Positions 44,860 through 56,813 are shown, counted from the stretch's first letter. The stretch is DNA of 64,000 nucleotides from Chenopodium formosanum (GCA_024500155.1 CM044866.1:42027501-42091500); one strand, 5' to 3'. Made by a program: numbers and translations. The notes: generated from the sequence alone by a model not told the origin.

Positions 44860-44860
44860 T
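44760..44860. repeat. AAT/AAC microsatellite tract 2
   Basis: Runs of ATAACAATAACA followed by a long pure AAT array, inside the hAT insertion. Confidence 0.85.
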
Positions 44861-46208
44861 AAAATAAAGTTGAGTTAGATCTTACGATGACGCTTCAATT
44901 TCTTTCCCAAATTTATAATTTCCCGAACTTATAATTTCCCAAATGTAGATATAAGATTTTTTTTTGTAGTAGACTAACAATAGGTAGAAATTTAGAATTT
45001 ATAAGAGAGTAGGAATTTTTTTTTTCTTTGCACAAAAGAGAGTAAGATTGTAGGAATTAGAGAATAAGAAAATTAGAGAATAAGAGAGAAGGGATGAGTT
45101 GATGAATTGTGAAAAATTTGGAGGAAGAATTGGGGTATTTATAGGGATTTTTGGGTGGGAAAAATGGCCAAAACTAGCCTTTTAGAGTTGTTGGAAAAGG
45201 GCTAGTTCTCAACGGCTATTTGGCGCGGGCCGTGCCGGCGTGCCGACCCACGTGCTGGCCACCGTGCCGCCCGCCGTGCCTCGTGTCGTGCGGAATCCCC
45301 AGTTTGTGTTCCCGGCATCGCCAACGGCCCACAGGTGGGTCGCCGTGCCGGTGGCCGTGCCGTTGCAACCTACCCGCGGCCAGATAATATAGTTAGTAAT
45401 TGGAGCAAATTTTGGATTGATTTTTAAAGTTCCAATTATCTTTTAACTCCTCCAATATCTTTGGCTATATATAGTTGATACTTTGGGCTAATAAGGGGGT
45501 CTACCGCAAGCAAGGAACCATCCAATTGATTAGAAATCTAAGAGTTTGTTAATTATTCTCTTTTAATCTTTAGTTTGGTATTGTATTGATAATTTTCTTT
45601 TATGAAATTATATGAGTCTTTACTTTAGTTACTTTATAATCATGTTTGAGTAGTATATTCTTTATTTAGTTGAATCCTAGACATGATTAATACTTGATTT
45701 ATTCTTTTAAATTCTCAATTAATTGTTTATATTGTTCATGCTTAATTGATTGTGTTTATGCCAGTACTAGATTATGCTTAATCGCAACGGGAGTTAGGTT
45801 TTGACAGATTTGAATAGATCAATTAAGGGTATGAAATTCTCCATGGAAGTAGGTATAATGAATTGTTAGTAAGTTTAGAGATCTTTGGTATTTTATAGGG
45901 TGTACCTTTCCTTGTGAACATATAATTAATTGGTTAGGGTAGGAATTTTTCTTGTATTGATTATGCTAGTGGTGATACTTAATTCTAGATGTACTGTTTT
46001 TATTATTTGATTTCTTGCTTTAGTAGTATAATATTTTCAACCCTATTTTGATTAACTCGACTATTTATAATCCATAGCAACCCAATATTGATACTACCTT
46101 CTCTGTGGGATTGATCCTGACTTACCCTACTATATATTAGGAGGATTAATTAGTTAATTAGGCTTTTATTATATTTGTTAGGTGTGCGACCGCGCGCCTA
46201 TCAAATTT

Positions 46209-46226
46209 TGGCGCCATTACCGGGGA
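46209..46226 (+). other. Primer binding site of element D
   Basis: TGGCGCCATTACCGGGGA six bases into the internal region, one base different from the PBS of element C. Confidence 0.8.
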
Positions 46227-46322
46227 AGGTGACAAATTGATTTGGTTTGCTAAGAATTAATTAGTTTGGGTTTGTAATTATTTTTATTTCTTTTTTTATT
46301 TGTCCCTTGTTCATATTGTCGT

Positions 46323-46797
46323 TTGATCACGGATTGGAATCAATACAATGGTCAACATTTTTATAATTATCATCAAGGCAATGGTTATAATGCTTGGGAT
46401 TACCATGTTTCTGATTTTGATGCCTTTTATCAAAATTCCCAAAAATTTTGCAGGAACTTCTATAATTTTACCCATGATAGTCGATCTTATGAGAATTTCT
46501 ATGACCCCTCTCCTCATTATGAATCTCAAAATCACTCACAAGAACCCAAATCCTCTCTTGAACGTGCTATTAAAGATTTTTTTGGAGGTTTGTGGTAGGT
46601 CTTCTAAGAGTTTTGAAAAATTGGAGAATTCACATCATAAGTCTTATGAGTATCAATGTGATAACCCGTATTCTCCATTTTATTTTCAATTTTCTTGTGA
46701 ACCCCAACCATCTAAATCAAAATTATTAGAGCTTCTTGTTGAAGAAGTGCTAAAATATCCAAGGACATTGAAATTCAATAATCTGAGTCAAGATTGA
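46323..46797 (+). pseudogene. Gag-like remnant of element D
   Basis: Begins near the PBS with a Tyr/Asn/His-rich frame (NGYNAWDYHVSDFDAFYQNS ... SSLERAIKDFFGG). It shifts frame near 46590 into SFEKLENSHHKSYEYQCDNP and SKLLELLVEEVLKYPRTLKF. I recognise no capsid, zinc finger or enzyme motif. By position it replaces gag. Similar Tyr/Asn-rich ORFs occur in large non-autonomous derivatives of LTR elements, but the assignment is by context. Confidence 0.4.
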
Positions 46798-46904
46798 AGC
46801 TTATTTTTGCAAATTTCATTGACGATGTTAATTCTAGTTTGGTGCAACTAACCGACCATTCAAAGAATTTACAAGCCCAATTAAATTTTATTCAACAAGC
46901 TCTT

Positions 46905-47250
46905 GATTGTCAATTGATGTATGATGATGATGATCGATGGCCTAAGGTGTAATGAGAATGAAATCCAAGTAGTGGACAATATTGATGTAAATTGTAAGAA
47001 TTTGAGGGAAGTTATGGATGAAATTTCTGAATTTGATGATGAGGAGCCAAAATTTGAGGATTTTAAGGTTGAGAGAGTAGATATTAGTACGTCTTTATCC
47101 AAGATGTTGTTTGTTAATTCTCATATTCCCTTCTTAGAAAGCTTGACCTTTTTCCTTATTCTCCCCCTTTACATCTCCCATCTTTTGTCCTTTCACCTCC
47201 ATCAATCCATGATAATTTTGGGAACAAGGATTCTCATTTGGATGTAATTA
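46905..47250 (+). pseudogene. Acidic ORF remnant of element D
   Basis: An open plus-strand stretch encodes NLREVMDEISEFDDEEPKFE followed by DFKVERVDISTSLSKMLFVN and then a hydrophobic, frame-shifted tail. It is acidic at the start. No known domain. It follows the gag-like remnant by about 110 bp and may belong to the same gene. Confidence 0.35.
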
Positions 47251-49285
47251 ATGAAGATTCTTATTTTGTTTTTCCAAGTGATTCTAATAAGGTAGTAAAT
47301 AATTTTTCTTTTTCCTTTTCAATCTTGTTTTTTTTATTTTATTATTATTTTTTGTATTTTTATCAGAGTCTTTAGTATTTTGTATATTCTTTCTCTGATG
47401 TGTTTCTATCTAACATTTTATGAAATGCATGCAGATGCATTTGATAAGCTTCTAAGGGCTTTGATGAGTTATCTCAAGAAGCAACCCAAGTTTACTAATT
47501 TTTCTTCTCTTTTTCCTTTTAATTTATATATATTTTTTTATTTAAAACTAACTTTTAGCTTTTATGCAAGTGATGATTTAAGAAGAGCACCTCCTATGGT
47601 TCATTGCGGTTAATTTCTAGGCGCTTGATTTTATTTTAAGAGGTTCACTTGCGGGTTTTCACCCACCACACCATTGGTATACTCTTTCCTCTCTCTATCT
47701 TTTCAAGTTTGTGAGAAATAATATCTTTCTTCCATTTGTTTTGGTTTGACTTGATTAGTGTCACTAAAGAATTTGTTTATATCGTGTAGTATTAGACGTC
47801 GTCCTTGTCCTATTCGAATTTCAAATCCAATCAATTTGTGAATCGAGTGATGATTTCATATGAAAATATATTTCTTTGTTTTTGTTATAAGTTGATAGGC
47901 ATTGGATTGATTGATTATGTAAGATTGCATAAATCCATTATTGGTAATGGTTTGTGGTAAGATGGATTTGCTTTCCCTTTGTGCGATGAGGCCTTAGTGG
48001 AGGGCCATGAACCTCGTAAGACTCCGTATCATTTTTCCTTCTCCTTGATCGCCTAAATTGGGACTTGCAATTTAGCTTCCTAAGATCGATGACCAAAGTA
48101 TATCGGAGGACATGATTGAGGCATTTCTATCTTCTTGTTGTTTAGAGCTTTCAGATTACATAATTAGGATTTTTCTTTTTATTTTCACATCTACCTCTTG
48201 TTAGCCATGTTGAGCCTACATTATTTTCGTTACTACCTTACGTTACAAGCATGTGGTTTTACCATGAGTTCAAGTATTGAAAAGTGGATGTTAGTGTCAA
48301 GATTATTTTATAATGATGTGCTATTCAAGTAGATTTTGAAAGAAGAAAAAATGCAATGTCAAAAAATATGTGGAAAAAAAGGGCAATGAAAAATAGCGGG
48401 AAGAAAAGTTCAAAAAAAAATTGAAAAAAAATGAGAAAGATTGAATGGAAGGGTGGAAGTGAAAAATAAGATTTGTTGATGTTTGGAAATATTTTATTTG
48501 AATTTCTAGTTGGAACTTTTGTAACTATTATATCTCACGGGCGGAGGTGTTTTGTGTTATTTCCTCCACTAGTTTATTTTCTTATCACCACATTCCCAAA
48601 TTAAATTTTTTCCACCTTAACACCCTATCCACCCTTTAATAGTCCTCTTGATCTTCATCATGGGGTTTGATCCCAAAACAGTGGAGGTGAGATTTTGTGC
48701 AAGTCCTGACGAGGGTCATCAAATCGAAGTGAGGCATGAGAAAATATGGTTGAGCATCCATAAGAAAAATTCAAGCTTGGGGGAAGGAAACGGTAAGATT
48801 GGTTGGCCATTAAAGGTGTTATTAAACTAATATTTCATCCGTGCTTGCTAGCTTGTGATACTAATGTTTATGAACAAAATGTTTTGTTTTAATGCTTCTC
48901 ACTTGGATGATCTGATCTTATTGATTTAGGAGATTCATGATCACTTGTTTTGACGTGTTTTGCTTGAGGACAAGCAAAGATTTAGTGTGGGGGAGTCGAA
49001 TTATAACTAAACGTATTTTAGTACTTTATTTTAGATTAGATTAGCTTAGTCATTATATTTTAATTTTTTTTTTTACTTTGGCTTTGTGGGTATACCTTCT
49101 GAAAACCTTCACGAGACCATACTGTCCACCAATAAGGTAGCCTAAGGGTTTAAAGGGATTGCTGCACATGCTAAGTGCAATCGTGATTCCTACGACAATG
49201 AGTATTAGGATTTATTATTGGTTTATTAGATTAGTTTTTCTCTTTCTTTTCTTTTTAGTTTGGTTAATTAGACGAGTAAAGTTTA
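47251..49285 (+). other. Non-coding 3' internal region of element D
   Basis: About 2 kb of T- and A-rich sequence without supported genes. A second polypurine-like site (GTGTGGGGGAGTCG, 48987-49000) lies 300 bp before the true one at the LTR. Confidence 0.55.
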
Positions 49286-49299
49286 AGTGTGGAGGAATT
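49286..49299 (+). other. Polypurine tract of element D
   Basis: AGTGTGGAGGAATT directly before the 3' LTR start TGATAACACG. Confidence 0.8.
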
Positions 49300-50169
49300 T
49301 GATAACACGATTATATATACGTTTTATATGCTATATTTATAGGATATTTATCGAGATTTCTCCCTACATGTGATTTTATTCTATATTTCGATATTGCTTT
49401 TCTCATGTTCTTTTTCTGTATTTTGTAGGAATAAGTGGTTGTGCGAGTTGAGCTACGAATTAGAGATGGTTTTATGTAACAAAGTGAAAGAAATTGCATT
49501 ACAAAGAAGCTCAAGGTAGCCTACTCCGCAACCTGGTTGCGGCGTGTAGCACTCCTCTGCAGCCTACCTACAGCTAGCTCACATAATGAAGAAGAAGAGG
49601 CATGTTGGCAGCCTAGTCCGCAGCCTACCTGCGGCTCGGATCATTACTCCGCAACCTAGGCACAGCCAGATAATAGTTAGCCATTGGAGCAAGTTTTGGA
49701 TAGATTTTTAGAGTCCTAATTATCTTTTAACTCCTCCAATATCTTTGCCTATATATAGTTGATACTTACGGCTAATAAGGGGGGTTCTGCCGTAAGCAAG
49801 CGGTTTCCAATTGATTAGAAATCTTAGAGTTTGTTATTCTCTTTTAATCTTTAGTTTGTTATCGTATTGTTAATTTCCTTTTAATGCAATTTTGAGTCTT
49901 TACTTTAATTAATTTATTATCATGTTTGAGAAGTATTTTATTCTTGATTTAGGTTGAACCCTAGCCGTGATTAATCCTTGATTTATTCTTTTAAATTCTC
50001 AATTACTTGTTTATATTGTTCATGCTTAATTGATTGTGCTTTAGTAGTACTTATAATTCATAGCAACCCAATATTGATACTACCTTCTATGTGGGATCGA
50101 CCCTGACTTACCCATTAGAAGAATTAGTTAGGCTTTTATTATTTTTGTTAGGTCTGCGACCGCGTATCA
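49300..50169 (+). repeat. 3' LTR of element D
   Basis: 870 bp from TGATAACACG to CGCGTATCA. TATA box TATATATA near 49750. Uninterrupted copy of the GC-rich module at 49519-49671. Confidence 0.85.
49519..49671. repeat. GC-rich palindromic module in element D 3' LTR
   Basis: CCGCAACCTGGTTGCGG (49526-49542, 8-bp arms around T), CTGCAGCCTACCTACAGC, CCGCAGCCTACCTGCGG (6-bp arms) and CCGCAACCTAGGCACAGCC. It lies about 80-230 bp upstream of the TATA box. Confidence 0.75.
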
Positions 50170-50326
50170 TTAGATGATCTAAATTTTCTATCTATTGATT
50201 TAGTTCAACAAAAGATTGATATTAAATTAGGTAAAAGAGTAATGGATATTAATGACGTTGGAGAAGAAATTATCAATGAAAATAATGTAAACAATGTTAT
50301 CCAAATTATCAATGAAATTAATTGAT
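50170..50326 (+). pseudogene. Unidentified coding fragment, part right of element D
   Basis: Plus-strand frame open from the LTR border: LDDLNFLSIDLVQQKIDIKL, GKRVMDINDVGEEIINENNV and a TGA at the end. Likely the continuation of the fragment at 42960-43090. Asn/Ile/Glu-rich, no domain recognised. Confidence 0.35.
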
Positions 50327-50671
50327 AATATTTTGTTTATTTCAAGGATTTTTGTGCAGTTTTTCGATTCAAATTGATTTCCAATGGCTCTTACTTAGCA
50401 ACTTGCTACTAAGGTATCTCTTCATTCCCATGGTTTCCTTTATTTACTTGGTCTTTAAATTGGAAAATTTTCAATTCAATTTAATAAAAAATTTAGGGGC
50501 TTCCAATTTAGTTCAGTTCGTTAATATATAAGGGGTTTCTCAATTCAATTCAATTCAATTCGTTAACAAATTGGAGTTTTTCTAATTTAATTCAATTAGT
50601 TCACAATTTTTGAGTGATTTCGATTGAATTTGGTTACAAATACGGATTTTTTCAATGCATTTCTAAAGTTA

Positions 50672-50894
50672 TAATTAAGACTAGGGGAGAGGGATATCCA
50701 AGAACTAAGAGGAAAGCAAAGGAAAACATGTAGGAGTTGACATTAAAAAGTTGGTAAAAACATAAACAGAAAGAAAAGTTTCTAACATTTGAAAAATCGT
50801 AATAAAGACTAGGGGAAGAGAGGCCGAGGGATAGCCAAGAACTAAAAGGATAGACAGGGAGGGAGTAGGAATTGACATTAAAAAGTTGGTATTG
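50672..50894. repeat. Degenerate direct repeat, ~125-bp period
   Basis: Two copies start at GACTAGGGGA (about 50672 and 50798) and end at TTGACATTAAAAAGTTGGTA. They share AAGAACTAA in the middle. Between 50327 and 50938 there is otherwise only AT-rich sequence, including a run of AATTC repeats near 50550. Confidence 0.7.
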
Positions 50895-50938
50895 ATTAAA
50901 ATTTGTAATGACATATATCAAACTATTCTTCAAAGATA

Positions 50939-51060
50939 CACTAGTAGAAAATATTAAATGGCAAGCGGTTCAAACCCCCTAATGGGAAGCGGTTCAAAAC
51001 CGCTTGCCATTAGTGGTGAAAGGGCAGTGGTTTTGGCGCCAAACCGCTGCCCATTGTGGT
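50939..51060 (+). mobile_element. CACTA (En/Spm-like) transposon terminus
   Basis: Starts CACTAGTAGAAAA, the classic CACTA terminal repeat, followed by subterminal palindromic words: AATGGCAAGCGGTTC, AACCGCTTGCCATTAG, GGGCAGTGGTTT and AAACCGCTGCCCATTG. These match the layout of CACTA ends. No matching inverted end was found downstream, so the element is truncated or its other end is too decayed. Confidence 0.65.
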
Positions 51061-51512
51061 CATAAAAAATAAAAATAATTTTTTTTTAACTTTTTTTTCA
51101 CTTAAATTAACATATAACAATTAACATATGTATAAACATTAGTTTTATTTAACAAATGATGTAATATTACATTTTCAGCAAAAAAAAAAATATTGTAATT
51201 GTTTAAAGATTTTAAACCTACACCTCGCCAACTCCCTATCCTACACCACACCTTCCCCTGTTTTCCTTTTCTTCTTGCCGCACAAAACAACAATCAGCCA
51301 CAAACCGCACCCACTCCCTCACGCAACAGCATCGGCAGCCACCAATAACCCCAAACTCCGGCCACCAACACCACCGTTGTTCTCATAATTGTAAAACAAT
51401 AAAACTCAAGTCGGAAGGTGAAAGGGAAAGAAAAGAAAGGTGGAGAAAGATAGACACAAGTGCTCTCTTAACATTAATGTTATTACAATAAAATAAAAAA
51501 AGTATACTAAGT
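51061..51512. other. Sequence between CACTA end and LINE
   Basis: Possible interior of the CACTA element: a T-rich stretch, then a CA/CC-rich block (51280-51380). No gene supported. Confidence 0.35.
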
Positions 51513-52245
51513 CGTCGTTTATTATTATTTTTTATTCAAATGAGGCTGGGAGCCGAGAAAGAAAGCAAGCAAACAAACAAGAAAAAAAAACCAGAACAAT
51601 TCAAAAGCAACCTACGGAGGTACAAGGCGTGGGAAAGCCACCCCTGAACATCCTCCTCTAAAATACAACTTAAATCTACCGGAATATCATTAAACACTGA
51701 ATTGAGAGTCTTGAATAGCTCCGTGGTTGGCCAACCAATCCGCTGCTCGGTTTCCTTCTTAATATACATGGATAATCTTCACTTCCCAATCGCTCGCCTC
51801 AATTAGCTTCTGACAGTATGTGATGTCATGGATATTTTCGCCCCTAGAAACGACTGACTTACCCATCGCTTGCACACAAGCCGCATTATCCATTTGGATT
51901 TCCAGCTTAGCAATTTGTAAATTTTTGGCAAGTTCGATCCCTCTAGTGAGTGACATAACCTCAGCTCGAAATGCTGAGAAGTAGCCAAAGTTTGCAGCAA
52001 ATGCAGACACGAAGTTACCAACATAGTGTCGAATAATAGCTCCCCCACCAGCTGGACTAGGGGAGCCTTTTGCAACACCATCGCAATTTAAGGCAAACCA
52101 ACCATAGCTTGGGGCTTGCCAAGTGATATTAGCAGGGACTCGATACTCCTTCATTGCAGCACCATCATCTATCATATCCCAAATTGCCCTTCTTGCTTCG
52201 TCATATCTAGCCCTGGTTATTGGACAGGGTAGTCCAATGGGCACC
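51513..52245 (-). mobile_element. 5'-truncated LINE, RNase H tail
   Basis: Minus strand. Trp-rich linker, then RNase H: GWFALNCDGVAKGSPSPAGG, FRAEVMSLTRGIELAKNLQI and IQMDNAACVQAM, ending HVY*EGNRAADWLANHGAIQ with one TAA where Arg or similar is expected (about 51768). This is the C-terminal RNase H of plant L1-type LINEs. The copy stops abruptly near 52250, and its 3' end is an A-rich AATAATAATAAA tail (51513-51537). Typical of an incomplete reverse transcript. Confidence 0.8.
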
Positions 52246-52701
52246 AGGGTCGGGCCAAATTAAAAGGGCTATGACCCTCAATTCATCTTACTGAACAGGC
52301 TCATGTAGGGTCTCTTTTAAAAGGGTCATTATTGGGCTCTTGTGAACAACTCTATTAAAATGAAAATAGATATATGGTCATTAAATGAACTGAAATGATT
52401 GGAGCTGAACTGAACTGATATTAAGCTGAAGTCAACAGGCCCTCAATTAGACTTTCTAAGTATATTTTCAAGATTATATATGTTTATGTTTTATTTTTGG
52501 TTAATTAGGATAATTTTAGAGTTAATAAGACCCACAATTCATTCTACAGTTGATTAGACTCAATTCTTTTTTGGAAATAACAAAAATAACTTTCATATAT
52601 AAGAAAAATGCATACATGATTTGATACATTATTGCATGTAATAACACAATGCATCATACTAATTTTCATAATGTACTTAGTATACTTTCTCCTTTTTACA
52701 C
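52246..52701. other. AT-rich spacer
   Basis: No gene recognised. A short GAACTGAACTGA stretch near 52410 is the only visible repetition. Confidence 0.35.
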
Positions 52702-52704
52702 TAA

Positions 52705-53036
52705 GGGGGTGTTTGATATGAATAATGGAAATGGATTGGAAAGGAAATAAATAAGTGGGAGGAAAGGAATCATTTAACTCTTACCTCTCCATTTGTTTGG
52801 TTTAATTATGGAATGGAATCACTTAAACCATCTTCCTTTATTTTTGTTTGAGGAGAGTAAAGGTAATTGTTACCTTAGGGTAGGTTAGTTTAGAGAGGTA
52901 ACAATTGGGTGGAAACCATTACCCTTTGATAATGGTAATTATTATCCAAACCTTCTAACCAAACACTTGATAACGATATTGGTTTGTTTAAATCCGTTTC
53001 CGATCCAATTAAAAAACACTCCAACCAAACATGCTC
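52705..53036. mobile_element. Harbinger/Tourist-like MITE
   Basis: 332 bp with ends GGGGGTGTTTGATAT and, inverted, GAGCATGTTTGGTTG, flanked by TAA on both sides (52702-52704 and 53037-53039), the target duplication of PIF/Harbinger elements. No coding capacity. Confidence 0.65.
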
Positions 53037-53569
53037 TAAATTTTATTATTATGGCTACTTACACTCATAACCCGATAGTCAATTGTCCAATGACCCAATA
53101 AAAGTCATAATCTTCATTTAGGTGTTTTTAAAAAGAAATGGCCAACATTACAATAAATACAATCCATGTTCAAGTGTTCAACCAACAAAGCCATCAAATA
53201 ATGTTAACCAAGGGAAATATTAACCAATATCATTCATATACATTTAACTTTAAATCAACATACGCTAAGTATACTTGATGACCACCACATTAAAAGTACA
53301 TGGACAAATTTACTTCTTAATAACAATCATTAAAACATATCCAAATAACATAAACCAAACTTATGTGTATTTTAAAAATTCTCAAGATAACAACACACGA
53401 TTTACATTAACAACTTTTCATTTGTATCATAAAGCTCCAACAAGCTAAGTAGTAATAAAAAGAAAGAGTTTATCATATGGAAAGTATTACCAAAGAAAGA
53501 GTTTATCATATGGAAAGTATTACCAAAGAAAATCAATTTCTCTCCTAATAAGCAATCAACCTCTCATCT
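53037..53569. other. AT-rich spacer with short duplication
   Basis: No gene. AAGAGTTTATCATATGGAAAGTATTACCAAAG occurs twice in tandem near 53463-53527, a ~32-bp duplication. Confidence 0.5.
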
Positions 53570-54382
53570 TCACTCACTCTTCATGAAATAATGCATCCAT
53601 CTTGCCCTTCTTAATAGTGATACAACTCTATGAAAGCCAAACCAAATCTCCTCTTCATAATCTGGTGTAAGGTCTCCTCGATGTTTACCAATTTTCATCC
53701 TTGTTGGCATGCCACTTTGACTATCATACATGATATCAATCTCCACCAAAATTAACCTTTTCTTGTATCTTGTACATACAAGAGTAACATCACCCCCTAA
53801 CTTTGACTCCAAATGGCTTTTTAACCTCTTTGCATTAGTAGCATACCAAAATGATTTCTCTTTTTTGTAAATTCTCCTCTTCCTTTGCTTCAAAACTGTA
53901 AACATCAAAATCTTATATTAGTATTTATATTAATAAAATGATTTAAAATCTACCAATTAATAAATAATCTTACCCATTGTTTTAAAAATTTGTAGGATTT
54001 TTTTATTGTTTATTCTTTGCAACTCACATCCTTTCATGAAATAAGAAAGGGGATCAAGCTCATTTTGAAGGGATCCATGTCTAATCCATTCATCAGACAA
54101 GAAGGACTTCCGTGTCTTTTTTGCAAGGGTTTGCCAACTTCTCAACAATGGTCTTCTTGACTCTTTTCTTTGTAGTATGTCACTTGGTATGTCCTTTGAT
54201 TGAAGTGGCTTTTTCCGATTTGTTTCCGGCCAAATTCCATGCACTTGAAACTTGACCAATGAAGCCTTGAAAAATTTATTCTTTCTTACACCTTTATTAG
54301 TTAGATAATAGGATTGAGGTTGATGCAAGACAAACTTAAAATACTTTGGTGATTCTGCTTGTGTTGTGGAAGAACAATCACC
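53570..54382 (-). CDS. Unidentified spliced gene, last two exons
   Basis: Minus strand. The exon 54382-53974 has a good acceptor (TTTTCATAATTTCAG). It encodes SPKYFKFVLHQPQSYYLTNK, FQVHGIWPETNRKKPLQSKD and LSDEWIRHGSLQNELDPLSY. A GT-AG intron (53973-53896, phase 1) joins it to exon 53895-53570: SFWYATNAKRLKSHLESKLG, TLVCTRYKKRLILVEIDIMY, then FGFHRVVSLLRRARWMHYFM and a TGA. About 245 codons with no stops, Lys/Arg-rich. I recognise no domain. Non-random splicing and open frames suggest a real gene or a recent copy. Upstream exons may lie as far as 58165. Confidence 0.5.
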
Positions 54383-54399
54383 CTGAAATTATGAAAACA

Positions 54400-54660
54400 A
54401 ATTAAACTTTAAAATTAAATAAGTCTATTAGATAATAATAGAAGGTGGTTTAATAACTAAATCATGAACAATAGCTAGTTCATTAGAGTAACAAGAGAAA
54501 AGTAGTTAGTACAACCAATTTTGCCTATAACACAGAAGCAAATATTTCAATAGTGCATAACAGTCTCACATACATACTAATATAATCTTATATTTATGAG
54601 CTTAAAATTATAAAATCATCAATTTTTACATAATATAATCCTTACTTTAATTATAATTTC
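54400..54660. other. AT-rich intronic or intergenic sequence
   Basis: No gene or repeat recognised. Confidence 0.35.
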
Positions 54661-54663
54661 GCT

Positions 54664-55105
54664 GATTGGTTGGAGGTAAAAGTAATGGGAAATTCTATTT
54701 ACTTAGGAAATAGGATATGAGTGTGTTGTTTGATTGACACAAAATTATTAAATTAGGGGAAATAGAATTTCCAAGGAAAGTTTTAATTCCCATGGAACAT
54801 GGAAATTCACTCACCAAGCCCCCTTTGGTAAGTCACATTTCCCACAATTATCGTGGAGCCTACTTGCATTATTAGCACTTATAAAATTTAGTCTCTTTCT
54901 TTCTCTCTCCAAATTAGTTAACTTAAATAAAAAATAATCATGTTAACTAATAAAACATAGAAAATCAATTCCTAGGAATTTTGAGTTCCTATATATATTA
55001 TCAACCAAGCAAACTTAGGTTAATTCCTAGGAAATGAGCTATGGAAATTATTTCCATGAAATATAATTTCCTATGGGAATTGATTTCCCATGTCAACCAT
55101 AGTAT
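54664..55105. mobile_element. Possible foldback MITE
   Basis: Left GATTGGTTGGAGGTAAAAG then TAATGGGAAATTC. The right end, inverted, is GGTTGACATGGGAAATCAATT. Many internal TTCCCATG/CATGGGAA words. Terminal repeat is loose and no target duplication was found. Confidence 0.35.
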
Positions 55106-56813
55106 TATCACACAAAAATTGACCAAATAATAATTGGATTGATTATATTGTAATTTCACTACCACATCTAAACATTACCAAATATCATTAATTATGACAT
55201 GAGTCAACATCAATAAAGCTATACATGGATATCGAATAAAACTAGACAACAAATTAGTATAATTTTCTTGTCAAAATTTTTTTATATAATCTTATTTGAG
55301 CTTTATTATTTTATAAAATTAATTTTACATACTCTGTACTTTAATTAGTCAATGTAATGCTAATATAATGTTATCTTGTTACAAAAAATTACCAAATGAT
55401 ACATGAATTGATTATAGTTATTTCACCACCACAACTAATTTTATCAAATATCAACATGACATGCGTCAACTTCAATGTAAAATAATTTATATTTCATCCA
55501 ATTGCAAAGTCCACAACAAGTATGTTCTTATTCGGGTTAATTTTATTAACTCGTTTCTTATATACTCTAATTATAATCTAATGGTATACTTGTATTGATT
55601 ACCATTTGACCACCATGTCTATCATTGTCAAACTGATTATTGAGCTTAATTTTATACTTATAAGATTTTACTGTGTCACAAATATAATGGTATCTTCACA
55701 CAAATATTATCTAAATTATACATTTTTTTTGTAAATTACAATTTCACTACCACAACATCATAAAATATCACATAACATGTACATAAGTACATGAGTCAAC
55801 TTTCTATGTATATTTAACCTATTTGAGGCTTTGTATAGGCCTGAAGTGAACATGCTTATTTATTTTGGGTTGATGCTAAAAGTCACAAATTGTGACAAAA
55901 ACATAGTATCACAATCGTTTGTGTCACTTAATAATAGATGTCAAATTTCCCTCAAAAAAAAATATAATAATAGGTGTCAAATAAGATATAACTCATCATA
56001 TATATAATATATTACTGTACTATCATTTAAAAAAAAAAAAATTACTACAATGATGAATCATAGAAATGAAAATAAATGAGGGAAGGAAATCTCAGGAAAT
56101 TAGTATATATTATAAATTTGTACAGATTTCTTCAAAAACATAAAATTTGTAAAGATAATTGTCCTTTTATATTCTATTTCAAACATTAAAAATTAGACAC
56201 TATAATCTAAATTTCTTGTTTGTGTGATTTATATTTTTATTTTACAATATAATCTATTTAATTTAATTTTAATACTATATTTTTGGTGGATTGAAATGTC
56301 AATAGTAATATAGTAATTCATGCAGTATAGCAGTAATGTTAGACCGAGCCTCATATGGTATACTTCGGGTATGAATAACACAACAATATGATGAGCTATA
56401 CATGTTTGTAGTTGTAGCCACTATAATTTCGAAAAAGAACCGTACATTCTCGGTATTTAAATCTCCTTCATTCATCATAAATTTGAAAAAAAATTAAAAA
56501 TTTTACTATTATTGATTTTCGATCCGTTTTCAATCTCAGAAACAAATTGTTTGTTTCAGCAAATAAAATCGTCTAGAGGTATAATTATTTTAAAGGATTA
56601 CATTCCACAACTTTACTTATATACTTGTATGATGTATGATCATAACCGGTTTTGTATTCTTTAATTCACACAAATTTGTTATATGATGATGTACTTATTC
56701 CATATATATTGATCAAGACCTCCAATCTAATGAATCTATCCTTTGCCCTAATCTTCCAACCTAAGGTAACTTAATTTTCTCATTACATTCCATAAAATTA
56801 TTAACTAGTACGA

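Larger units (their letters stand above)
43449..45372 (-). mobile_element. hAT-like element inside the 5' LTR of element D
   Basis: Absent from the 3' LTR at the same place. Both ends carry dense GTGCCG/CGGCAC subterminal words (43468-43640 and 45225-45365). Ends read TGGGCAACATGCCGTGCCG and, inverted, TAGGTTGCAACGGCACGG, a decayed terminal repeat. A hAT transposase C-terminal remnant lies inside. Flanks CACAACTA and GCAACCTA may be a decayed 8-bp duplication. Mostly AT-rich and microsatellite-filled, so a deletion derivative. Confidence 0.65.
43091..46203 (+). repeat. 5' LTR of element D, split by a hAT element
   Basis: Matches the 3' LTR (49300-50169) but contains a ~1.9-kb insertion at about 43449-45372. 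It also has about 270 bp (45770-46030) that the 3' LTR lacks between GTG and CTTTAGTAGTA. TATA box near 45465-45475. A palindrome CCGCAACCCGGTTGCGG lies at 43331-43347. Confidence 0.85.
43091..50169 (+). mobile_element. Element D: non-autonomous LTR retrotransposon with Athila-type PBS
   Basis: 5' LTR 43091-46203 (interrupted), PBS 46209-46226, about 3.1 kb internal region without pol, polypurine tract 49286-49299 and 3' LTR 49300-50169. The first bases of the 5' LTR read TAATAACACG where the other copy has TGATAACACG. No convincing target duplication was found. Such a large derivative with no RT or integrase would need proteins from another element; its PBS matches that of element C at all but one base. 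Confidence 0.8.
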
